Part shown: positions 1-5,740 of the stretch, one piece after another
Numbering within the stretch: position 1 is the first letter of the stretch
How the letters are laid out: each line of letters opens with the position of its first letter
Origin: Clostridiales bacterium
GTDB lineage: Bacteria; Bacillota; Clostridia; Saccharofermentanales; Saccharofermentanaceae
Length of the DNA: 10,414 nucleotides
Assembly: GCA_017612755.1 (NCBI GenBank)
Contig: JAGAFH010000167.1
Location: 1-10,414, forward strand
Direction of reading: 5' to 3'
The notes under the pieces: model-generated
Told to the model about the DNA's origin: nothing
The model's input: only the letters and a program-made list of their open reading frames with translations
Database searches by the model: none
Position numbers and translations under genes: made by a program

Positions 1-475
1 CCGCCGGCAGATGCTGGTCGGGGGATATGATTCTGTGACCATAAGAAGCGTTGCATCTTCATGTGATATAGCTGTTGGGACCGTATATAACTATTTCAGA
101 TCAAAAGATTATCTTGTGGCCTGCGTTATGCTGGATGACTGGAATACCCTTGTGCGTAAGACGAAGACGGAGATTAAGGATAAGGATCCGGAAGAGGGTA
201 TAGAAATGCTCTTTAAGATGATAAGTGATTTCAGCAGAAAGTATGGACATGTGTGGTCTGAATACAGGCTTTCTTCCAAAAAAGAGACATTCGGAGAAGA
301 TTACCGTAAAAGACTGGTGGATCAGATCAGGGAGATGATGGAAATGCTTGTTGATAAACCGGGCAAGGAAAAAGGTCTTTCTGATTTTCTGGCGGATCTG
401 CTCCTCCGTTTTGCCTCTGACGGATATACCGAATATAAGGATATAAAACCTTTTATGGAAAAACTCTTATCGTGA
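1..475 (+). CDS. TetR/AcrR-family transcriptional regulator, 5'-truncated by the window edge
   Basis: This is a DNA-binding repressor-type regulator. The visible product starts inside helix 1 of the TetR N-terminal domain. The reading frame is open to the left edge, with residues RRQ before the first visible ATG at 11. The GGYDSVTIRSVAS stretch and the following helix-turn-helix with the VGTVYNYFRSKD signature are classic TetR. The first visible ATG is therefore internal, and about 15-20 residues of the N terminus lie outside the window. The remaining ~120 residues are mostly helical and charged, as expected of a divergent ligand-binding and dimerisation domain. The stop codon overlaps the ribosome-binding site of the next gene, 12 bases before its ATG, so the regulator is co-transcribed with the redox genes downstream and probably controls that operon. 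The ligand cannot be read from the sequence. Confidence 0.9.
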   Translation, partial: RRQMLVGGYDSVTIRSVASSCDIAVGTVYNYFRSKDYLVACVMLDDWNTLVRKTKTEIKDKDPEEGIEMLFKMISDFSRKYGHVWSEYRLSSKKETFGEDYRKRLVDQIREMMEMLVDKPGKEKGLSDFLADLLLRFASDGYTEYKDIKPFMEKLLS

Positions 476-487
476 GGAGGATGAAGA

Positions 488-1402
488 ATGAGTAGTTTTA
501 AGGACCTTAGGATAGTAGATAATTTCTATCAGACATCACTTTTCTTTCCCATGCCTACGGTACTTATAAGTACCCTGACAGAGGACGGGACTACTACGGT
601 GGGACCCTATAGTCTCGTGCAGCCCTATTATGTTGCCGGAAAGGATTATTATGCAATGCTCCTTAATGCGCGCAACTCATCAAATACTGCCCAGAACATT
701 CTCCGTAACGGGAAGTGCGCCATTAACTTTGTAGGGGACGACAGGAAGACTTTTAAGGAAGTCGTCAGACTCGGATGGCCCGGGGATACTCCCGAAGAAA
801 AGATGAAGGACTGTAAGTTTACTTTTGAGCCGGGACTGGCTGAAGGTGATGACAGGCCTCAGGTGGTAAAGGAAGCTTTCCAGGTCATCGAATGCACCTG
901 GATGAGGGACCTGGACGGAGCTGATAAGGATCTTCCCGGACAGCTGGAAGGATATGAGCCGCCTTATCACGATTTTAACGGCATCACTTCCAAGTTCGGG
1001 GCCACATTTATCCTCAGGATCGATAAGATCCTCATGAAGGAAAAGTATTATAACGCCATCATTAACGGAGTTAGGGCTAAGGACTTCCCAAAGGTTCCCG
1101 TAGATTACGGATACCGGGACAGCAAGAACTTCTGGTATGCCAGGTTCAGCCGTGCGATCCCTGAACTTCTTCCTATCCGTTCTACTACTGTCTCCAGCGT
1201 TAAGTATGCGGCTGACAGGATAGATGACAAGATAAAGTTTACTGATGAGGCCTGTGCAAAGCTGGTAAATGTTCCAAGGATATTCCTTCCTACGGCCCTC
1301 AAAGGATGCGTGGCCTGGGCAAGGGAGAACGGTGTGGAACTGATAACTGCAGAACACATGGATATCATTAACGATAAGAGATCAAAAGAGAAGAAAAAAT
1401 AA
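488..1402 (+). CDS. Flavin reductase-like (FMN-binding split barrel) protein with C-terminal PCP_red-like segment
   Basis: A 304-residue soluble protein. Residues ~18-85 resemble the flavin reductase-like split-barrel domain: FPMPTVLIST, then EDG and GPYSLVQP, then the RNSSNTAQNI stretch and CAINF, which match the usual 'P.S' and 'T..NI' FMN-contact regions. Family members bind FMN and serve as NAD(P)H:flavin reductases or flavin-dependent oxidoreductases. Residues ~250-295 form a separate small helical segment (FTDEACAKLVNVP, then ARENGVELIT) whose pattern resembles the PCP_red domain found at the C terminus of the light-independent protochlorophyllide reductase B subunit. The assignment of that segment is by eye and tentative. 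The tail is lysine-rich. The start at 488 has a strong GAGGAGG site just upstream. It lies 12 bases after the TetR gene and 14 bases before the SDR gene. The redox partner is unknown. Confidence 0.82.
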   Translation: MSSFKDLRIVDNFYQTSLFFPMPTVLISTLTEDGTTTVGPYSLVQPYYVAGKDYYAMLLNARNSSNTAQNILRNGKCAINFVGDDRKTFKEVVRLGWPGDTPEEKMKDCKFTFEPGLAEGDDRPQVVKEAFQVIECTWMRDLDGADKDLPGQLEGYEPPYHDFNGITSKFGATFILRIDKILMKEKYYNAIINGVRAKDFPKVPVDYGYRDSKNFWYARFSRAIPELLPIRSTTVSSVKYAADRIDDKIKFTDEACAKLVNVPRIFLPTALKGCVAWARENGVELITAEHMDIINDKRSKEKKK

Positions 1403-1416
1403 AAGGAGGATGCAGG

Positions 1417-2262
1417 ATGAAAGTATTACTTGCAGGAGCGTTCGGCCACTTAGGCGAAGACATCTTAAGGTCTTTGGTAAGGGAAGGACATGACGTAGTG
1501 GCAGCAGATCTGGTCACAAGAGAGATAGAGGGGCTCTCCGGATTTACTCCCGTGAAGGTGGATATGACTGACAGGGAGGCGCTGAAAGGTCTGTGCGACG
1601 GATGTGATGTGGTCATTACCACAGTGGGACTTACAAAGACCTCCGCTACGGTCACAGCTTATGACATCGACTGGGGGGCCAACAAAAACCTGGTAGATGA
1701 GGCTATAAGCGCAGGCGTTAAGAACTTCGCATATATTTCCGTTCTTAAAGCAGACAAGGCTCCCCATGTTCCCATGCTGGATGCAAAGGCAAAACTGGAG
1801 GAATATCTTAAGCTGAGCGGAATGAAGTGGGTCATCTTCAGACCTACCGGATATTTCTATGATATATCCCACGTATTTATGCCTATGATCGAGAAGGGAA
1901 AGGTAACTCTTCTCGGAAAGAAACCTGTCCGCGCAAATGTTGTAGATACTCCTGACTTTGCCGACTTCATAGTCGAGCATATGACAGACGACGGCAAGAC
2001 ATATAATGTGGGAGGCAAAGAGACATATACATACGAAGAGCTGGCTAAGATGTTCTTCGCCGCTGCCGGTAAGGAGCCGGTTATCAAGACTGCTCCCCCG
2101 TGGCTTTTCGATGTGCTCGCCTGGGCCAATAAGCGTAAGAAGAACGGTAAGGAAGCGATCCTTAAGTTCTCCAAGTGGACTCTTACGGAGGAGATGGTGG
2201 GAGATACTATCGTAGGTGAGCATTCCTTTGCCGAGTATATTAAGAACTGCTACAAGAAATAA
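1417..2262 (+). CDS. Atypical NAD(P)-binding SDR (NmrA-like)
   Basis: A 281-residue Rossmann-fold protein. The N terminus carries the dinucleotide-binding glycine motif GAFGHLG (G7, G10, G13) after the first strand. An acidic D31 at the end of the second strand suggests NAD(H) preference. The VDMTD motif near residue 50 is the usual adenine-contact Asp. The central AKAKLEEYLKLSGMKWVIFRPTG stretch, beginning at residue 123, is typical of the NmrA-like and atypical SDR group. The canonical YxxxK active site is degenerate: Met120 occupies the Tyr position before Lys124. The protein may therefore be a non-classical reductase, an epimerase-like enzyme or a redox sensor. The C-terminal ~80 residues (YNVGGKETYTYEELA onward) resemble the substrate-binding lobe of nucleotide-sugar epimerase relatives. 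A strong AGGAGG site precedes the ATG. It is the third gene of the operon, 15 bases before the DUF1295 gene. Confidence 0.85.
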   Translation: MKVLLAGAFGHLGEDILRSLVREGHDVVAADLVTREIEGLSGFTPVKVDMTDREALKGLCDGCDVVITTVGLTKTSATVTAYDIDWGANKNLVDEAISAGVKNFAYISVLKADKAPHVPMLDAKAKLEEYLKLSGMKWVIFRPTGYFYDISHVFMPMIEKGKVTLLGKKPVRANVVDTPDFADFIVEHMTDDGKTYNVGGKETYTYEELAKMFFAAAGKEPVIKTAPPWLFDVLAWANKRKKNGKEAILKFSKWTLTEEMVGDTIVGEHSFAEYIKNCYKK

Positions 2263-2277
2263 GAGGAGGGATCGAAA

Positions 2278-3087
2278 ATGGTAATACCGCCTTTAACCTG
2301 GGTTCTCTTGATAGTTTCTGCCATCCTTTGTGCAGAAGGTTTCTACAAGTTTGTTTATTTCATGACTATCGGTTACGGACTGGCAGTTGCCGGTATCGGT
2401 GTAACTATAGTCATCATTTCACTGGCCTGGGGATGTTTCTCCATTCCCGTGCTGATCCTGTGTATCCTGGCCCTTATCTATGGTATAAGGCTGGGAGGCT
2501 TCCTTCTCGTAAGAGAGCTCAAGAGCGCTGCCTACAGAAAGACGCTGACTGACCAGATATCCAAGAATCCTCCCATGTTCGTCATGATCATCATGTGGAT
2601 CTTTTCCGCAGTCCTTTATATCGTTCAGGTGTCTCCCATCTGGTACAGGGTTGCCAACTTCCACGCAGGCGCTACGGATAAGTCGGTGATCCCCGCATAT
2701 ATCGGAGCAGTCATCATGCTCCTGGGAATAATCATTGAGAGCGTCGCTGACCAGCAGAAGAGTGCATCAAAGGTAGCACGTCCCGATATGCCTGCCATGA
2801 CAGGTCTTTATAAGTTCTCCAGATGTCCCAATTACTTTGGTGAGATAGTCTTCTGGACAGGACTTCTTGTAAGCGGGATCAACATCCTTCAGGGATGGCA
2901 GTGGCTTATTGCCCTTCTTGGATATGTGACCATCTTCGCTATCATGGTAAAGGGCGCTATGCGTCTCGAAGCCCGTCATATCAAGAACTACGGTGACAAG
3001 GAAGAGTACAGGAAGTATGCAGACAGCACACCGATCCTTTTCCCGTTCATCCCTCTGTATCACATGGTAAAAGAGGATAAGAAATGA
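2278..3087 (+). CDS. DUF1295-family membrane protein, steroid 5-alpha-reductase-like
   Basis: A 269-residue polytopic membrane protein with roughly six to seven hydrophobic segments, including ~8-27, 34-75, 101-120, 138-158, 190-203 and 206-228. The C-terminal half holds the hallmark of the DUF1295 and steroid 5-alpha-reductase/ICMT-like superfamily: GLYKFSRCPNYFGE (R182 to E189), then an Arg/Glu-rich MRLEARHIKNYG stretch and YRKYADSTP near the C terminus. In characterised relatives these regions bind NADPH and the enone substrate or isoprenoid-lipid group. The likely role is reduction of a double bond in a hydrophobic substrate at the membrane, but the substrate is not readable. A GAGGAGGG site precedes the ATG. 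The stop codon overlaps the next start as ATGA, which indicates translational coupling. Family membership is fairly sure; the activity is inferred. Confidence 0.85.
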   Translation: MVIPPLTWVLLIVSAILCAEGFYKFVYFMTIGYGLAVAGIGVTIVIISLAWGCFSIPVLILCILALIYGIRLGGFLLVRELKSAAYRKTLTDQISKNPPMFVMIIMWIFSAVLYIVQVSPIWYRVANFHAGATDKSVIPAYIGAVIMLLGIIIESVADQQKSASKVARPDMPAMTGLYKFSRCPNYFGEIVFWTGLLVSGINILQGWQWLIALLGYVTIFAIMVKGAMRLEARHIKNYGDKEEYRKYADSTPILFPFIPLYHMVKEDKK

Positions 3088-3671
3088 TCACCGTACCCAT
3101 GGCATTGATGGACTTTGTTCCGGTCATACTGTTTATTGTTTCCGCTGTCGTACTCCAGAGGGGACTTTATGACAGGATGAGCAAGGGCGCTTTTGCTCTT
3201 TTTGCTTCCGGTACCATAATGATCATCACTGCCGGTTTTTTCAAAGCTACATGGAAGCTCCTTCTGGCTCTTGAGATCTGTGACTTTGACAGACTGAACC
3301 AGTGCTTTTTCCCCATGCAGTCTGTGGGATTTCTCCTGACGGGCATCGCCCTTATGGGGATGGTATTCGCTAAGCAAAATGAGCTCCCCGCAGTTGCTGT
3401 TTTCAGCGGAACATTCGTCTTTGTTTCGGTGATGATATTAGGGCTTATAGGAATGTGCACCGGACTGTCCGTGGAATCCAAAAGAAAGGGAAAACCCCTG
3501 GCTATGATCCTCTTCATAGTTTCTTCTCTTTTCATGCTGATGATGGGTTATCTCTCTTCCAAGGATTTCGACAAGGCATCCATGAACTGGATCGCCCAGG
3601 GTGTAAATGCCGTCGGGCAGCTTCTCTTCCTTATGGGCTCTCTAATGCTCTGTAAGAAGCAGAAGGCCTGA
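3084..3671 (+). CDS. Hypothetical six-helix membrane protein, last gene of the redox operon
   Basis: A 195-residue hydrophobic protein that I do not recognise. Six likely transmembrane helices lie at about residues 7-27, 35-58, 79-97, 101-124, 138-158 and 168-191. Short charged loops include a central acidic and aromatic loop near residues 64-76 (EICDFDR then CFFP) and a basic loop ESKRKGK at about 130-137. It ends in KKQKA. No catalytic motif stands out. The start overlaps the stop of the DUF1295 gene by four bases (ATGA), so the two membrane proteins are probably made together and may work together. Twenty-three bases after the stop comes a strong terminator, which closes the operon. It could be a subunit, a substrate channel or an anchor for the neighbouring reductase; nothing in the sequence decides between these. 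Confidence 0.78.
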   Translation: MITVPMALMDFVPVILFIVSAVVLQRGLYDRMSKGAFALFASGTIMIITAGFFKATWKLLLALEICDFDRLNQCFFPMQSVGFLLTGIALMGMVFAKQNELPAVAVFSGTFVFVSVMILGLIGMCTGLSVESKRKGKPLAMILFIVSSLFMLMMGYLSSKDFDKASMNWIAQGVNAVGQLLFLMGSLMLCKKQKA

Positions 3672-3694
3672 CCTAATAATTAATAATTGATGAA

Positions 3695-3720
3695 AAATGC
3701 CCCGGTAATCCGGGGCATTT
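3695..3720. terminator. Bidirectional intrinsic terminator between convergent genes
   Basis: A perfect 11-bp stem (3695-3705 with 3710-3720, AAATGCCCCGG and its complement) closes on the four-base loop TAAT. The plus-strand side continues ATTTATTTAT. The minus-strand side runs into a TTTTTC tract from the A run at 3693-3697. The stem therefore fits termination of both the redox operon from the left and the minus-strand gene from the right, whose stop codon lies three bases away. Confidence 0.88.
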
Positions 3721-3722
3721 AT

Positions 3723-4115
3723 TTATGTTCTGTTTCCTGATCCGTATCTCTTTTTGGATTTCCTTAAGGGGAGTCCCAGCAGGTTGGCGTCAAATCCTTT
3801 TAAGATGGATTCGAAATCGCTGATGTAGAACTTATCCTTTGGAAATGTCTCATTCCACTGCCTGTTTATCTCTTCGGCAGTGCCTGCTTTATCCAGTTTC
3901 TTAAGTGCGGGACACAGGTAGAGAGCGATGACTTTTTTGTAGTCGTCCACTGCTGTTTTGGGAAGGCTCTTTCGTTCCTGAAAGATAAGGGAAGGGTCAA
4001 TCTCTTCCAATTCTTTAAGATTGCTCAGAAAGCTTTCAAAATCCTCCGGATAGTGATCGTAATCAAACCGGGAAAGGTATATGAAAGAATCCTTGAGAAG
4101 AGTGGTAAGATCCAT
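3723..4115 (-). CDS. Hypothetical small soluble protein, 130 aa
   Basis: A 130-residue charged protein that I do not recognise. It has no signal peptide or membrane segment and is probably cytosolic and largely helical. It is acidic and aromatic in the first half (FDYDHYPEDFESF, ELEEIDPS) and basic at the end (LRKSKKRYGSGNR). A lysine- and leucine-rich central part (YKKVIALYLCPALKKLDKAG) could form an amphipathic helix. A GGCGGAG ribosome-binding-type site lies eight bases before the ATG. It sits alone between a convergent operon and a divergent regulator gene, and it shares the bidirectional terminator with the former. Reality as a gene rests on a sensible start, the ribosome-binding site, the terminator and the absence of any better frame on the other strand. 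Function unknown. Confidence 0.7.
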   Translation of the reverse strand: MDLTTLLKDSFIYLSRFDYDHYPEDFESFLSNLKELEEIDPSLIFQERKSLPKTAVDDYKKVIALYLCPALKKLDKAGTAEEINRQWNETFPKDKFYISDFESILKGFDANLLGLPLRKSKKRYGSGNRT

Positions 4116-4214
4116 ATTCTAAACTCCGCCTTTATTATAATTAATGGGCTTTTCCCTTGCTTTACAAATACTACCACAGTTTGTAGAATTTAGGAAAAAG
4201 GGGGAGTTTTCCAG
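4116..4214. promoter_or_regulatory. Divergent intergenic region, 99 bp, with plus-strand promoter
   Basis: It lies between the 130-residue minus-strand gene and the response-regulator gene. On the plus strand, TTTACA (4161-4166) and TAGAAT (4184-4189) are separated by exactly 17 bases, a near-consensus sigma-A promoter. GGGGAG at 4201-4206 is the ribosome-binding site, eight bases before the ATG at 4215. On the minus strand there is a TATAAT at 4139-4134. It lies close to the ribosome-binding site of the minus-strand gene and has no good -35 partner, so that promoter is uncertain. Confidence 0.7.
4166..4191. promoter_or_regulatory. 26-bp imperfect dyad over the promoter, candidate operator
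   Basis: AAAT (4166-4169) and CTAC (4171-4174) mirror GTAG (4183-4186) and ATTT (4188-4191) around a centre at 4178.5, with one mismatched pair (4170/4187) and an eight-base core. The dyad covers the spacer and the -10 element of the promoter at 4161-4189, where a bound protein could block or modulate RNA polymerase. The symmetry is seen directly; the operator role is inferred. Confidence 0.35.
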
Positions 4215-5738
4215 ATGTCTGACCAGGTCTTTACGATAGTAGTCGCAGATGACGAAGAAGAGCTTTTAGAAGACGTTTGTGCCATGGTGGACTGGGAGTC
4301 CGTAGGGTTCCGTCTTGTGGGTAAGGCAAACAACGGTCTTGATGCGCTTCAGCTGGTAGAGCAGATGGAACCGGATCTTCTTCTTACAGATATCCAGATG
4401 CCCTTTATCAAGGGGACAGAACTGGCCCGTCAGGTCAGAGAACTGCAGCCCCTTATCCAGATTGCATTTCTTACCGGGTATGATGATTTCGAATATGCCA
4501 GAAGCGCTATTGAGAGCCAGGTCATCTCATACCTCCTTAAGCCCATAAGCATGAACGAACTGACAGCTGCCCTTAAGGATATCCATCAGAAGATGGAAAA
4601 CCGTTTTAAGGAACTGCTCCCCACAGAGGGGCCGGTCAGCCAGCAGCTGACAGTTGCATCTCTTCTTCTGGACCGTTATGCGGATCTTCCCGGTGAAGAA
4701 AAGATCATCAGGGATCTTAATGCATCAGGTCTTGTTTTTAAGGCGCCTTACTCACTGACTGTCCTGGCCATTGGTGCAGGATCCCTTCCTTCTGCTGCCG
4801 ATCAGACGGTGGACAAGGTCCTCCGGGGCTACTATCCCAGCTGCAGTATCATCTCCGGGGGAAGAGTATTGTCCCTTATCATTTCCGAAGATGGTTTTGC
4901 CCGGTTGGGCACGGCCCTGGATGAGCTCAGTTATGTCTGTAAGAAGATCCTGGGAACAGATTGCATCCTTGGAGTAAGCAGACGGTTTGAAGGATTCGGC
5001 AACTGTGTTTCCGCATGTAAGGAGGCAGTTGATGCCGTACGTCTGGCAGACGGTCCCGGAATATGTCATATAAACCAGGTCTCATCTTATTGTGAGCCGG
5101 GAGTCAGTAATGACAGATCCACTGCCGAACTGGACCGCGTGCTCTTTACGGGAAACAGAAGAGAACTGGAAAGCTATCTGGAAATGATACTTGCACCTGG
5201 GACAAAAGTCATCAGCATCATGCAGACTATGGTCACGGCACAGGATGTGCTCCTGACGGCCCTGGGTAAGGAAGAACTGTCCATGCTCCTTCGTAAGTGC
5301 AGCCTTACGGATCCTTTGAGGGATAAGCTGGACAGCGAGACTTTCAGAAGGAGGGTCATCGAGTTCTGTCTTTCGGGAAATGAGATGATCTCAAAGAGAA
5401 AACAGGACGGTATGAGCGTTCTTGTGGAAAGGACCCTGCAGATAATCAAGATGCGTTATATGGATGAGGAGCTGTCTCTTAATTCCGTGAGCGAGGAGTT
5501 GCACGTAAGTCCCAATTATCTTAGCGCTAATATGAAAAAATATGCTGGAGATACTTTTATCAACCTGCTTATCAAAAAGAGGATGGAGACTGCCAAGACG
5601 CTTATCCAGGCCGGAGGTATGAAGATAGGGGAAGTATCGGAAAAGTGCGGTTACAGCGACCAGCATTATTTCAGTTTCTGCTTTAAGAAGTATTACGGGA
5701 TATCGCCTGCCAAGATGCGTAAGGGAGAGGAGAACTGA
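4215..5738 (+). CDS. YesN-type response regulator with AraC DNA-binding domain
   Basis: A 507-residue cytosolic response regulator. Residues 1-125 are a receiver domain: acidic pair D12-D13, phospho-acceptor D59 in LLLTDIQMP, T87 and K109 in the LLKPIS loop, all conserved. Residues ~130-400 are a long variable linker region, common in this family, with no recognised catalytic motif. Residues ~408-503 are an AraC-type DNA-binding domain with two helix-turn-helix units: LSLNSVSEELHVSPNYLS, and IGEVSEKCGYSDQHYFSFCF followed by KKYYGISPAKMR. On phosphorylation by the adjacent kinase it should dimerise and activate sugar-uptake genes; the mgl genes downstream are the obvious target (inference). 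The ribosome-binding site GGGGAG is well placed for the ATG at 4215, and the promoter lies 25 bases upstream of the start. Its stop is two bases before the TTG of the kinase gene. Confidence 0.95.
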   Translation: MSDQVFTIVVADDEEELLEDVCAMVDWESVGFRLVGKANNGLDALQLVEQMEPDLLLTDIQMPFIKGTELARQVRELQPLIQIAFLTGYDDFEYARSAIESQVISYLLKPISMNELTAALKDIHQKMENRFKELLPTEGPVSQQLTVASLLLDRYADLPGEEKIIRDLNASGLVFKAPYSLTVLAIGAGSLPSAADQTVDKVLRGYYPSCSIISGGRVLSLIISEDGFARLGTALDELSYVCKKILGTDCILGVSRRFEGFGNCVSACKEAVDAVRLADGPGICHINQVSSYCEPGVSNDRSTAELDRVLFTGNRRELESYLEMILAPGTKVISIMQTMVTAQDVLLTALGKEELSMLLRKCSLTDPLRDKLDSETFRRRVIEFCLSGNEMISKRKQDGMSVLVERTLQIIKMRYMDEELSLNSVSEELHVSPNYLSANMKKYAGDTFINLLIKKRMETAKTLIQAGGMKIGEVSEKCGYSDQHYFSFCFKKYYGISPAKMRKGEEN

Positions 5739-5740
5739 TC

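Noticed and set aside
680..1357. Long minus-strand open frame opposite the flavin reductase gene
   Set aside because: The plus-strand frame has a domain match, a good ribosome-binding site and operon context; the minus-strand translation shows no recognisable domain.
1465..2223. 252-residue minus-strand open frame opposite the SDR gene
   Set aside because: Cysteine- and histidine-rich nonsense-like translation with no domain; the SDR on the plus strand is unambiguous.
4134..4139. TATAAT on the minus strand as promoter of the 130-residue gene
   Set aside because: It is so near the start that the transcript would begin inside the ribosome-binding site, and no good -35 element is at the right distance; kept only as a note.
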